NCBI GenBank assembly: GCA_964551295.1
Contig: CAZKDJ010000044.1
Coordinates: forward strand, 1 to 25,121
Direction: 5' to 3'
DNA: 25,121 nt
Source: JAFGED01 sp964551295
GTDB taxonomy: Bacteria > Chloroflexota > Anaerolineae > B4-G1
Part shown: positions 1 through 7,666 of the stretch, piece by piece
How positions within the stretch are numbered: position 1 is the stretch's first letter
Layout of the letters: the number at the start of each line of letters is the position of its first letter
Notes under the pieces: model-generated
What the model saw: the letters and a program-made list of their open reading frames with translations, nothing else
Told to the model about the DNA's origin: nothing
The model's database searches: none
Position numbers and translations under genes: made by a program

Positions 1-50
1 GGTTAGCCGACCCTCCAAATTCAAGAGCAACAGGGTTAGTTTTGCGCTAT

Positions 51-67
51 TGCCAATTTGTCCTACA
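51..67. repeat. Half of a dispersed short repeat
   Basis: The 17 bases resemble the right half of the palindrome at 11714-11734 plus its CCTACA flank, differing at two positions. It lies just past the stop codon of the two-TM protein gene. Two related copies in 25 kb suggest a dispersed intergenic repeat. No other function is visible. Confidence 0.35.
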
Positions 68-824
68 GCGGGGAAGGCTGTGTCTCCGTGATGCGCGCCA
101 GGGATAGCAGCCCGTTCAGCCACTGCTCGGCTTGGTAAGGCGTGATGGTGAACTTGAACAGCCTTTTGTTGCGGTACAGGAAGAGACGGAGTTGGCCTGG
201 CTCCAGGTGTACCTGTCGCATCAGGAATGGACTTTCGCTGAGGATCAGTTGTGATAACAGCGCCTTGACCTCCGGGTTGGCCAGCAGCGAGAGAGCCCAG
301 TCTTCGTCCTTGGCAAAGACGGTGATTCCACTCAGTTCGGGGTCATTCAGGTCGAGGGGTTCGCGCCCGAACGTGCGTGCCAGGGTCAAGCTGACTCCAT
401 CCGAGTTGGCGGCGCTGAGGCGGGCCTGGGTTGTCGTGTCGATTCGCATGTCGAGCGCCGGGCCACGATAGAGGCGCATGTCCACTTGACGTCCCTGCAC
501 GGTGCCTTGATACTGCCGCCCGCTCAGCATGTACGTCTTTCCCGTCAGCCCCAGCGGAGTAAAAAGTGCGTCGTATTGTTTCGCACGTCGTCGGAGTACA
601 AAGAAAAGCGTGCCCGCACCACCTCCGAATATAATTAGGAGGAAGCAAGTGGCAGGTATAACCATAATCAATAGGGCGTTTGCAGTATTGTCGGTTCGAC
701 TGGCGATCGCCAAAGGGACAAAAATCAGCACACAGATGAGGGGGATCGCAATAGCGGCCGCAATCACATAGATGATCAAAGAACGGGCATAGTCCTTTGC
801 AATTGTTTTCCCCAATTTGAACAC
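63..824 (-). CDS. Two-TM membrane protein of unknown function
   Basis: The protein has 253 residues. Two hydrophobic segments (about residues 15-42 and 48-75) are followed by a basic stretch (RRRAKQ) and a soluble C-terminal domain of about 175 residues with alternating beta-type sequence. By the positive-inside rule that domain should be cytoplasmic. The GTG start at 824 has a GGAGG five bases upstream, which supports it. The gene begins 29 bp after the stop of the REC-GAF-histidine kinase, so the two are probably co-transcribed and this may be a membrane partner of the kinase (inference). I do not recognise the family, and no catalytic motif stands out. Confidence 0.75.
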   Translation of the reverse strand: MFKLGKTIAKDYARSLIIYVIAAAIAIPLICVLIFVPLAIASRTDNTANALLIMVIPATCFLLIIFGGGAGTLFFVLRRRAKQYDALFTPLGLTGKTYMLSGRQYQGTVQGRQVDMRLYRGPALDMRIDTTTQARLSAANSDGVSLTLARTFGREPLDLNDPELSGITVFAKDEDWALSLLANPEVKALLSQLILSESPFLMRQVHLEPGQLRLFLYRNKRLFKFTITPYQAEQWLNGLLSLARITETQPSPL

Positions 825-853
825 ATGTTCCTCCGGCGTTGGTTGAGAGGTAA

Positions 854-2464
854 TCAGCCCGTATCTGGCGGGGATGGTAGTGTGAAGGTAAAAGTGGTCC
901 CTTGACCCACTTTGCTTTTCACTCCCACGTGCCCGCCGAGCTTCTCTGCGATGCGCCGCACGATGGAGAGTCCCAGGCCATACCCTTTCGTCCGAACCTG
1001 GTCGAGCCGCGTAAACGGTTTGAACAGCCGCGCTTGTGCCTCTGATGTGAGCCCTGGGCCGTTGTCGCGCACATAGAACTGCACCATGCCGGTTGGTTGA
1101 GTCGCTGCTCCTAACTCTACCCGTGGTGGCCTACCGCCGTACTTGATGGCGTTGCTGATGTAGTTGATCCACATCTCTTCGACCCACGGGCCATAACCGA
1201 GCGCCACTGGCCAGGTCTTGGGCAGCGTGACTAGTGTTTGATGTTCTTCGATCAGGTCGGCCAGTCGATCCGTCGCTTCGGCCACGATGCTTTCCGTGTC
1301 CAACGGCTTTATCTCGATGTCCATGATGCGCACGCTTGCCAGGAGCAGTAGCTCGTCGATGATACGGCTCATCTTGCGGCCGTTGCGCGCCATGCCTCGC
1401 AGGTAGCGGTGTAGTTCGTCGTCGGATATGTTGGCCCATTCCTGCTCCAGGGTCTCGGAAAAGCCGACGATTTGAGCCAAGGGGCTTTTCAGGTCGTGGG
1501 CCACGGTGTGGGCGTAGGCGTCCAAGTCCTCGTTGCGCGTTTGTAGTTCGGCAGTGCGCTGACGCAGCACCTGGAAGAGTTGCGCGTTGGCGATAGCTGC
1601 GGCGGCGAGGGGGGCGAGCACCTCCATCCACGCAAGATCGATGGTGGAAAACAGCCCCTGCTTCTTATTGACCGCCTCCAGGACGCCGATGCCGGTCTCT
1701 CGCACAAAGAGAGGCACGGCGATGATGTTTTGGGTACGGGTCTGGGTCTTTTCATCTGCCTTTCGGAATAGGCGAGCGTCGTCCTGTGCGTCGGATACGA
1801 GGACGGGTTGTCTGTGCTTGAGTGCCCAGCCGGCGATGCCCTGTCCGGACGCTAGTTGTATTCCCGCTAGGTGCTCAATATTTTTTCCATAGGCCGCTTG
1901 GCACCGGAGGGAACCGTCTGGCATCTGAAGCCAGATCGACGTGCCCTCTGCATTCATCTCGGCTACGGCGATTTGCATCACATGATTTAGCACGCTTTTT
2001 AGGTCATGCGTAGATAGCAAAGCCCGTCCTGCCTCCACCAGGCGCTCCATGCGCTGCTGTTGCCGACGTTCAGCGAGTTTCAGGCCCAAGAGGGCCTGGA
2101 CGCGGGCCGATAGCTCGGCGGCCTGAACGGGTTTAGAAAGGTAATCGTTTGCTCCTGCCTTCAATGCCTCTAGCCGAGTAACCGAGTCGTCCTCGACGGT
2201 GAGGATGATCACGGGTAGCAACGCAAAACGCTCGTCGGCCCGCAAGTGACGGAGGAGCGTCATGCCGTCGGTGCCGGGCATGTTTAGGTCGAGGAGCAGC
2301 AGATCGGGCATAGTCGCCCGGCGATCCGCTCCTGCCACGAGGCGGCGCCAGCCACTGATGCCATCGCAGCGGTATTCGACCTGGTAACCCTGCTTGGAGA
2401 GTATGAAGGTCAGACTCTCAACGACGGCACGACTGTCATCGATAATCAGGATTCTGGCGTCCAT
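854..2464 (-). CDS. REC-GAF-histidine kinase hybrid signalling protein
   Basis: A 536-residue cytoplasmic signalling protein with three modules. The receiver (about 3-125) has the acidic pair D9-D10, phospho-acceptor D59 in the LLLLDLNMPG strand, and K111 in SKP. A GAF sensor follows at about 145-298. The kinase core has a dimerisation helix with phospho-His H323 (AHDLKSP), an N-box near N438 (NAIKYGG), and G-boxes DNGPG and KGYGLGLS. There are no membrane segments. A receiver at the N-terminus suggests the kinase takes phosphate or input from another system and passes it on; no output regulator is adjacent. ATG at 2464 is chosen over TTG at 2467 because AAGAGA lies upstream of the ATG at usable spacing. 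The two-TM protein gene follows. Confidence 0.93.
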   Translation of the reverse strand: MDARILIIDDSRAVVESLTFILSKQGYQVEYRCDGISGWRRLVAGADRRATMPDLLLLDLNMPGTDGMTLLRHLRADERFALLPVIILTVEDDSVTRLEALKAGANDYLSKPVQAAELSARVQALLGLKLAERRQQQRMERLVEAGRALLSTHDLKSVLNHVMQIAVAEMNAEGTSIWLQMPDGSLRCQAAYGKNIEHLAGIQLASGQGIAGWALKHRQPVLVSDAQDDARLFRKADEKTQTRTQNIIAVPLFVRETGIGVLEAVNKKQGLFSTIDLAWMEVLAPLAAAAIANAQLFQVLRQRTAELQTRNEDLDAYAHTVAHDLKSPLAQIVGFSETLEQEWANISDDELHRYLRGMARNGRKMSRIIDELLLLASVRIMDIEIKPLDTESIVAEATDRLADLIEEHQTLVTLPKTWPVALGYGPWVEEMWINYISNAIKYGGRPPRVELGAATQPTGMVQFYVRDNGPGLTSEAQARLFKPFTRLDQVRTKGYGLGLSIVRRIAEKLGGHVGVKSKVGQGTTFTFTLPSPPDTG

Positions 2465-2651
2465 CAATTCTCTTGAGCAGAACCTATTCGAATGCAGCGC
2501 ACTAATGTGCCACGCTAATGCGACGCATCCCTTTGCCCATCGCAGTCGCCGGACATGAGGCGTTTGAGTGTTTCTTCAGAGAGGGGATGTGTCGTGGTTC
2601 ACGACGGGGACCCCCTCCTTCGCTGCGACTGGTTCTAGTACAACCTCACCT

Positions 2652-2680
2652 ATTATATCCGATGCAGAGACCGGTTGCAA
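2652..2680 (-). promoter_or_regulatory. Sigma70-type promoter for the kinase gene
   Basis: On the minus strand there is TTGCAA (2675-2680), a 17-base spacer, and a perfect TATAAT (2652-2657). Transcription would start near 2645 and leave about 180 bases of leader before the kinase ATG at 2464. It sits downstream of the MetE-like gene and points away from it, so it separates the kinase unit from the Kor operon. Confidence 0.65.
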
Positions 2681-2727
2681 TGGGAGGTTGGTACCACGGT
2701 ACTACAGTGGGCAAAATTGGGCCTTGT

Positions 2728-3768
2728 CTATTCCAGGTTGTACTCCTCTCGCACTCGGTCGGAGAGCTCGCATGTGAGCCGCATCACTCGCTCGGCCACA
2801 GGGACGGTAAGCGTACCCGTGCCGCAGGCCGGAGTGAGGAATGCCTTGGCCAGTAACTCCTGCCGGTCGAACCCCTTACGTTCAAAGAGTTGCAGCGCTT
2901 GCTCCAACACCTCCCGCGCCTCATCCAGCGTGATTGTTTCCGTTTTCTCACCCGTATTGGGGATCAGTCCCCAGGCCAGCATCCCACCGCGATCTAGGAA
3001 CCGGCGCAGATCGTCTGGGTACAGCGCTAGATTCTCTGCATAGCCGTAGGCGTCGAAGGAGATGATGTTCACCGATGTGGCCAGTAGCAGGCTCCAATCG
3101 GTGTTGGCGCAGCAGTGGGTACCGGTCAAGCACCCCAGCCCGGTGAACACCTCCTCTAGCGCCGCGATGACGTCCTCGCGGGAGATGGCGGCATAGGCGC
3201 TGCCGAACATCGAGAGGAACGGCTCGTCGACAAAGACGAGAACGTGCGGGTGAAGCTTTTTTAGTTGTACCTCCTGCCACTGTGCGTGTCGTAGCGCGTT
3301 CTTGACGATTGTATCGCGCATCATGTCGTCATACAGCGAAGGACGCAGGTTTGTGTCGGTCACCTGCAGGCCAAAGCTGATGGGGCCGGTGACCTGGCCC
3401 TTGATCGCCCACGCGTTCTCCAGCGAGTTGCGTGACAATAGCTCGTACAGACCGGCAGCGTACGCGGAGCTGGGGCCGAAGGGGGTGGGGTCCTCTTCCA
3501 GGAACTTGGCGTAGAACCCCTCGGCTTTTTCCAGCCAGTCGTCGTCCAGGTCGACGCCGATGCGCTCTTCCTCGTCGTCGATCAGGACGCCGGGCATGTG
3601 TTCGCTGTACTGGACGTACATGTTCTCGCGGAAGGTGCGGCGCGGGAGTTGGGGCCAATAGGGGATATCGGGAAACGTCTCTAGCACAAAATCCACTGCC
3701 GCGGCGGGATCGGTGTGGGGGGTGCTGCCGATGCCCGTGGCTCGGCAGTTGGGTAAGCTTTGCGTCAT
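2728..3768 (-). CDS. MetE-like / UROD-superfamily methyltransferase
   Basis: A 346-residue TIM-barrel protein resembling the C-terminal catalytic half of cobalamin-independent methionine synthase, without the N-terminal half of full-length MetE (about 750 residues). The zinc-thiolate site of the family is visible: GTHCCANTDW (His-x-Cys), the acidic residue in FVDEPFLS, and the late Cys in TPACGTGT. The likely role is a methyl transfer to a thiol, possibly homocysteine, with a corrinoid or folate donor; donor and acceptor cannot be read from sequence. The ATG at 3768 has GGAG upstream and overlaps the korC stop as ATGA; the open frame upstream is korC read in another frame. It is the last gene of the Kor operon. 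Confidence 0.82.
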   Translation of the reverse strand: MTQSLPNCRATGIGSTPHTDPAAAVDFVLETFPDIPYWPQLPRRTFRENMYVQYSEHMPGVLIDDEEERIGVDLDDDWLEKAEGFYAKFLEEDPTPFGPSSAYAAGLYELLSRNSLENAWAIKGQVTGPISFGLQVTDTNLRPSLYDDMMRDTIVKNALRHAQWQEVQLKKLHPHVLVFVDEPFLSMFGSAYAAISREDVIAALEEVFTGLGCLTGTHCCANTDWSLLLATSVNIISFDAYGYAENLALYPDDLRRFLDRGGMLAWGLIPNTGEKTETITLDEAREVLEQALQLFERKGFDRQELLAKAFLTPACGTGTLTVPVAERVMRLTCELSDRVREEYNLE

Positions 3769-4313
3769 TGAATGTTCTCCTTGATTTGTTCTGCGGCTTT
3801 GTATCCTGTTGCCAGTGCTTTCAGGTTCATGTCGGCGGTGCCTTTGGGCGCGCGCTCTCGGATGGCTTCCTCCAGAGATTTCCGCGATACGACCTTCGTT
3901 AGCCCGGCCAGCACGCCCAAACCGACGACGTTTGCGCCCAAGCGCTCGCCGGTCTCCTGTTCTGCCAGTTCCGTCATTGGCACGCGCGCGGCGCGCGTCG
4001 TCGGCGTGCGGCGCACAAAACTCTCGTCGACGATGAGCAGCCCATCCTTGCGCAGCCGTCCGCTGTAACGGTCGCACGCCTCCTGGCTCCAGCAGAGCAT
4101 GATGTTGGCCTCGATGACCTTGGGGTAGTCAATCTCTTCGTCCGAGATGATCACCTCCGAGCGGCTGGCCCCGCCACGGGCCTCGGGTCCGTACGATTGA
4201 GTCTGCACGGCATTCAAACCATCGCGCACCGCCGCCTCGGCCAGCAGAATGCCGGCCAGGATGACGCCCTGCCCGCCCGTGCCGGCCAGTCGTATCTCGT
4301 GCCGGTTCGTCAT
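3765..4313 (-). CDS. korC: 2-oxoacid:ferredoxin oxidoreductase, gamma subunit
   Basis: A 182-residue gamma subunit. It carries the family opening RLAGTGGQGVILAG (residues about 7-20) and the QSYGPEARGGASRSEVIIS segment, both characteristic of Kor/Por gamma chains. With KorA, KorB and KorD it would form a cytoplasmic complex that oxidises a 2-oxoacid plus CoA to acyl-CoA and CO2, reducing ferredoxin, or runs in reverse for CO2 fixation. The ATG at 4313 overlaps the korB stop as ATGA, which decides the start; the upstream extension is korB in another frame. The stop overlaps the start of the MetE-like gene. Confidence 0.9.
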   Translation of the reverse strand: MTNRHEIRLAGTGGQGVILAGILLAEAAVRDGLNAVQTQSYGPEARGGASRSEVIISDEEIDYPKVIEANIMLCWSQEACDRYSGRLRKDGLLIVDESFVRRTPTTRAARVPMTELAEQETGERLGANVVGLGVLAGLTKVVSRKSLEEAIRERAPKGTADMNLKALATGYKAAEQIKENIQ

Positions 4314-5158
4314 CCAGCTACCTCCGCCGCTTGCGCGCGCTTGATGATTTGATCGTAAAGCTGCGTGTATTCTGGGATGTGGCGATCCACGAACACACCC
4401 CTCACGATCTTGGAACTCCTCTCTTCCTCGTCTAGCTTTTCGGCCTGGCTCTGCGAGATGCTGTTCTCTTTGAGACGGCGCATCATCTGGGGGGCAGTGC
4501 CCCACTTGTTGATCCGGCCTAGCGTCGTGTGACAGTAGCTCACTGCTTCGACCACCGAAAAGCCCGCCTTGTCGATTGCCTGGACGATGTACTTTTGCAG
4601 TTCCTTGATGTGGTAGACCGTGCTGCGGGCGACAAAGGCCGCGCCGCTCGCCTTTGCCAGCTCGACGACGGGGAATGGCTGCTCAATGTGCCCGTAGGGC
4701 GCCGTCGTGGCCAGAGCGCCGGTAGGGGTTGTGGGCGAGTACTGCCCGCCCGTCATCCCGTAGGCATAGTTGTTGACGATGATGCTGGTCAGGCCGATGT
4801 TACGTCGGGCGGCGTGGATAAAGTGGTTGCCGCCGATGGCCAGCGCGTCGCCGTCGCCCATGATCACGAGCACCTTCATATCAGGTCGCACCATCTTTAG
4901 GCCAGTGGCAAAGGCCAGTGCCCGGCCGTGCGTGGTGTGCATGGTATTAAAGTCGACGTAGACGGGCATGCGTCCTGTGCAGCCGATGCCGGAGATCATG
5001 GCCACGTCGTCGCGGTGGAGTTGCAGTTCGTCGATCGCCCGGACGATGGCGCCCAGGACGATGCCGATGCCACACCCGGCGCACCATACGTTGGGGAACT
5101 TTTTGCTGTGACGCAGGTAGTGGTCGTGAAGGCGTGACTCGCGGTCTGATCTTCTCAT
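4310..5158 (-). CDS. korB: 2-oxoacid:ferredoxin oxidoreductase, beta subunit
   Basis: A 282-residue thiamine diphosphate-binding subunit. Visible are the N-terminal CAGCG Cys motif, SGIGCTGRMPVYVDF, HGRALAFATGLK, and the ThDP/Mg motif beginning GDGDALAIGGN and continuing to an asparagine in the next strand (IIVNNYAYGMTGGQ). These fit the 2-oxoglutarate/2-oxoacid Kor class better than pyruvate Por, but the substrate is inferred. ATG at 5158 overlaps the korA stop as ATGA and has GAGGAG eight bases upstream; the GTG at 5167 has no spacing for a ribosome site and is rejected. Confidence 0.93.
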   Translation of the reverse strand: MRRSDRESRLHDHYLRHSKKFPNVWCAGCGIGIVLGAIVRAIDELQLHRDDVAMISGIGCTGRMPVYVDFNTMHTTHGRALAFATGLKMVRPDMKVLVIMGDGDALAIGGNHFIHAARRNIGLTSIIVNNYAYGMTGGQYSPTTPTGALATTAPYGHIEQPFPVVELAKASGAAFVARSTVYHIKELQKYIVQAIDKAGFSVVEAVSYCHTTLGRINKWGTAPQMMRRLKENSISQSQAEKLDEEERSSKIVRGVFVDRHIPEYTQLYDQIIKRAQAAEVAG

Positions 5159-6315
5159 CTTGTCCACTCCTCGATGGCGGCCAGAATCTCGTTTGGCCGG
5201 AGCATTGTGCCGTCGGCCTTGTTGACGCGGTGCACTCTTTGGCGTCCGAGCACGCGCTCGACCTCCAGCGCCAATTGCCCCAGGTTCATCTCTGGCACGA
5301 TGACGCGGTTTATGCCCTCGGCGGCGTGCTCCACGACTTCTTCGGCAAAGGGCCAGATCGTTTGCAGTTTGAGAAAGTTGACCTTGCTTCCCCGCTTCCG
5401 CGCCATCTCGACGGCGTGGTGGGCCGTGCGAGCCACCGACCCGTAGGCGATGACGAGGATCTCGACTCCATCCTCGTCTTGTTGGTTGTTCTCTTCGTAC
5501 AGCAGGATGTCGGAGAGGCTGCGCTCGATTTTGAGCCGCATGCGCCTGAGCCAGGGTCGGATCTCGTCGGGGCGGTCAGTGGGGTAGCCCCGCACGTCGT
5601 GATGCAGGCCGGTGATGTTGTAGCGGTATCCCTGACCAAAGGGAACCATGGGGGGCACGTCGGTGGGATAGTTCTCGTAGGGCTTGTACCAATCCGGCGG
5701 GACCGTCGTTTGCAGACGGGCTTCTCTTTCGATGGTTGCCGGATCGGGCAGCACCACGCGCTCGCGCATGTGGCCGATGATTTCCTCCATCAGTAGAATC
5801 ACGGGTATCCGGTATCGCTCGGAAAAGTTGAACGCCTGGATGGTCAGATCAAATGTCTCATGGACCGACGAAGGGCACAGTGCGATGATGGGGTGGTCGC
5901 CGTGGGTGCCCCAGCGGGCCTGCATCACGTCTCCCTGGGAGGTGCGCGTTGGTCGCCCAGTGGAAGGCCCCATACGCTGCACGTCCACGATGACGCAGGG
6001 AATCTCAGCCATCACCGCGTAGCCGATGTTCTCTTGCATCAGGCTAAAGCCGGGGCCTGAGGTGGCTGTCATCGCCTTCGCCCCGCCCACCGATGCGCCG
6101 ATGACGGCGGCGAGGGAGGCGATCTCGTCCTCCATCTCGATGAACTTGCCCCCGATCTGGGGCAGTTTGAGCGACAGAATCTCTGCGATTTCGGTGGCTG
6201 GGGTAATTGGATAGCCGGCAAAGAAGGTACATCCGGCGGCCAGGGCGCCTTCGGCGCAGGCCTCGTCTCCCTGCATCAACTGGGCGTTTGGCTCCTCTTT
6301 CTTTGGCTTACTCAC
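5155..6315 (-). CDS. korA: 2-oxoacid:ferredoxin oxidoreductase, alpha subunit
   Basis: A 386-residue alpha subunit. The pyrimidine-binding domain shows the GYPITPATEIAE motif near residue 30, then MEDEIASLAAVIGASVGGAKAMTATSGPG, the classic alpha-chain segment. The C-terminal transketolase-C-like part carries VLVIAYGSVAR-type sequence, and EMNLGQL lies near the end. The GTG at 6315 is chosen because it overlaps the korD stop as GTGA and has GGAG eight bases upstream. The frame stays open further upstream only because it runs through korD. The catalysed reaction is the ferredoxin-linked oxidative decarboxylation described for korC. Confidence 0.93.
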   Translation of the reverse strand: MSKPKKEEPNAQLMQGDEACAEGALAAGCTFFAGYPITPATEIAEILSLKLPQIGGKFIEMEDEIASLAAVIGASVGGAKAMTATSGPGFSLMQENIGYAVMAEIPCVIVDVQRMGPSTGRPTRTSQGDVMQARWGTHGDHPIIALCPSSVHETFDLTIQAFNFSERYRIPVILLMEEIIGHMRERVVLPDPATIEREARLQTTVPPDWYKPYENYPTDVPPMVPFGQGYRYNITGLHHDVRGYPTDRPDEIRPWLRRMRLKIERSLSDILLYEENNQQDEDGVEILVIAYGSVARTAHHAVEMARKRGSKVNFLKLQTIWPFAEEVVEHAAEGINRVIVPEMNLGQLALEVERVLGRQRVHRVNKADGTMLRPNEILAAIEEWTR

Positions 6316-6557
6316 GGTTCTGTCTCCGATTCTATCTCGGTCACAAAGATGGCAAAGTCTGGGCAGTGCAGTTCGCACCAGCGGCAGCCCGTACACTTCT
6401 CGGGATGGGCGGCAAAGACGTTGATGCCGGGCCTGTGCTCCAACACATTGGCCGGACAAAACTCGATACACAGGTCGCATCCCTTACACCAGTTGGGAAA
6501 GACCGTTATGCGGTAACGGGGTTGCTGTTTTGACTGCGATGCTTCTTTTTCACTCAT
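6312..6557 (-). CDS. korD: 2x[4Fe-4S] ferredoxin-like Kor delta subunit
   Basis: An 81-residue ferredoxin-type subunit with two complete Cys motifs: CKGCDLCIEFCP (about residues 24-35) and CTGCRWCELHCP (about 55-66). Each follows CxxCxxCxxxCP, so two [4Fe-4S] clusters are expected. It would pass electrons from the Kor catalytic core to soluble ferredoxin. The gene order D-A-B-C matches four-subunit Kor/Vor clusters. ATG at 6557 overlaps the preceding stop as ATGA, which favours it over an in-frame TTG at 6587; the ribosome site is weak (GAGAG), consistent with translational coupling to the upstream frame. Confidence 0.92.
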   Translation of the reverse strand: MSEKEASQSKQQPRYRITVFPNWCKGCDLCIEFCPANVLEHRPGINVFAAHPEKCTGCRWCELHCPDFAIFVTEIESETEP

Positions 6558-6970
6558 TCTCGATCTCTCAGGCGGATTATCCCACAAAATGGGTCTTTAG
6601 GCCAGTGATGTAGCATGGCCTCTTCTGGGCGGGCACAAGCCTCTATGCTAAACGAACTGCCATCCCGCGTCGTCCCCCCCTGCCCCTTCGGGGCACCCCC
6701 CCCGCGAGCGGAGGGGAGAGAGGAGGGGCGACTGCGTACCACCGGTCCGCAATGGTAGATGACGCCACCGTCGAGCAAGTGCTCTAGCTCCTCGTGCAGT
6801 GGGCGCTTGCTCACCGGTATCGCGTCGCTATTGATGAATGTCTCGACCATGTATTTGTAGGCCGCGTCCCGCGCGGTGACCATTGTGCCGGATAAGCGTA
6901 CCGTGTCACCCACGTGGAGGGCGCGGACGTTTTCTTCAGGAATAGGTATCGTCAGTTTGCAGGTTGTCAT
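6554..6970 (-). pseudogene. Disrupted fumarase/tartrate dehydratase beta-domain gene
   Basis: A 138-residue frame. The first 80 residues or so match class I fumarase beta (C-terminal swivel) domains: LTIPIPEENVRALHVGD, VRLSGTMVTARDAAYKYMVE, and GGVIYHCGPVV. The family then needs a GPTTSxRM motif and a KGG segment. Here the frame runs into about 23 codons made by a G/C-run hairpin insert (about 6665-6733) and a tail of unknown origin, and those motifs are absent in all three minus-strand frames. No alpha-domain gene is in the window. The start overlaps the L,D-transpeptidase stop (ATGA at 6967-6970) and the stop overlaps the korD start (ATGA at 6554-6557). It is probably catalytically dead, though it may still be translated for coupling. 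Confidence 0.7.
6665..6733. repeat. G/C-run palindromic insert inside fumarase-beta frame
   Basis: A segment of about 69 bases has a strongly strand-biased composition: runs of seven and eight C on the plus strand flank a perfect hairpin, TGCCCC-TTC-GGGGCA (6681-6695), followed by a GAGGGGAGAGAGGAGGGG purine tract. Its length is a multiple of three, so the reading frame continues through it. It interrupts conserved fumarase-beta sequence right after GPVV(R). The edges are estimated, and no clear target duplication is visible. It has the look of a dispersed genomic repeat. Confidence 0.55.
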
Positions 6971-7650
6971 TCGTGAATATAGACGGGTGTTCCCACGGAC
7001 GCCCACTGGTAAAGCCATTCTGCCTCCGATGTAGGCAGGTTGACGCAGCCGTGGCTCGCCGGGCTGCCAAAATTGGTGTGCCAGTAGGTGCCGTGCAGGG
7101 CATACCCTTTGTGAAAGTACATGACGTAGGGCACGTTGCGCAAGTAGTAGTCAGGCCCGCGCATGTCATCGTAGCGCAGCTTGGTTTGTATGTTGTACAG
7201 GCCGGTCGGTGTCGGTGTCCTGCTCTTTCCTGTGGAGACGAGCGTCACGCGCAACACCTCTTCCCTTTCAAAGGCCACCAGTTGCTGGTGGGTCAGGTTG
7301 ACGTCTATCCAGCGCCCGTGAAAGACCAGGGGGAACGGCGTCTCGGTCGGTGTGGGTGATGGGCCGGTGGGCGTGGGCGGCGATGAGATAGAAGCGGGCC
7401 TGTGGGTCGGGGCTGGCGTGAAAGTTGGCGTCCAGGAGGGAATCGGCGACGGTTTGATGGTCGGCGTAGGGCTGGCGGTCGGCGTGGTGACAGCGGTTTG
7501 TGTTGCGGTCGGGGAGCTGGCGAACCCCGCCAAGACCGTTGTCCGTTGTTCCTCCGGCAATGCCCACAACGCGCTGCCTGCAAGGATGATCAGCAGACCT
7601 AGGGTGGTGATGACGGTTAGTGGAGCAGAGGGTCGGTTTCCCTTTGCCAT
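6967..7650 (-). CDS. L,D-transpeptidase (YkuD domain), membrane-anchored
   Basis: A 227-residue cell-wall enzyme. A single N-terminal membrane segment (about 12-30) is followed by a Thr/Pro/Ser-rich linker (about 45-105), then a YkuD catalytic domain. The active-site motif is complete: HGTYWHTNFGSPASHGCVNL, with the catalytic Cys in SHGCVN and the paired His upstream. The enzyme would form 3-3 cross-links in peptidoglycan or attach proteins to it, outside the membrane. The start is ATG at 7650 with no strong ribosome site, 16 bases after the stop of the GH/M23 fusion. The stop overlaps the next frame as ATGA. Confidence 0.92.
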   Translation of the reverse strand: MAKGNRPSAPLTVITTLGLLIILAGSALWALPEEQRTTVLAGFASSPTATQTAVTTPTASPTPTIKPSPIPSWTPTFTPAPTHRPASISSPPTPTGPSPTPTETPFPLVFHGRWIDVNLTHQQLVAFEREEVLRVTLVSTGKSRTPTPTGLYNIQTKLRYDDMRGPDYYLRNVPYVMYFHKGYALHGTYWHTNFGSPASHGCVNLPTSEAEWLYQWASVGTPVYIHE

Positions 7651-7666
7651 AGTTCAGGTACTGTTG

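Noticed and set aside
2694..2705. Terminator after the MetE-like gene
   Set aside because: Only a five-base GTACC/GGTAC pair is found and no U-run follows, so no terminator is called.
3769..4077. N-terminal extension of the MetE-like protein
   Set aside because: The extra 103 residues are korC read in another frame, Arg-rich and without family similarity. The ATGA overlap and GGAG support the start at 3768.
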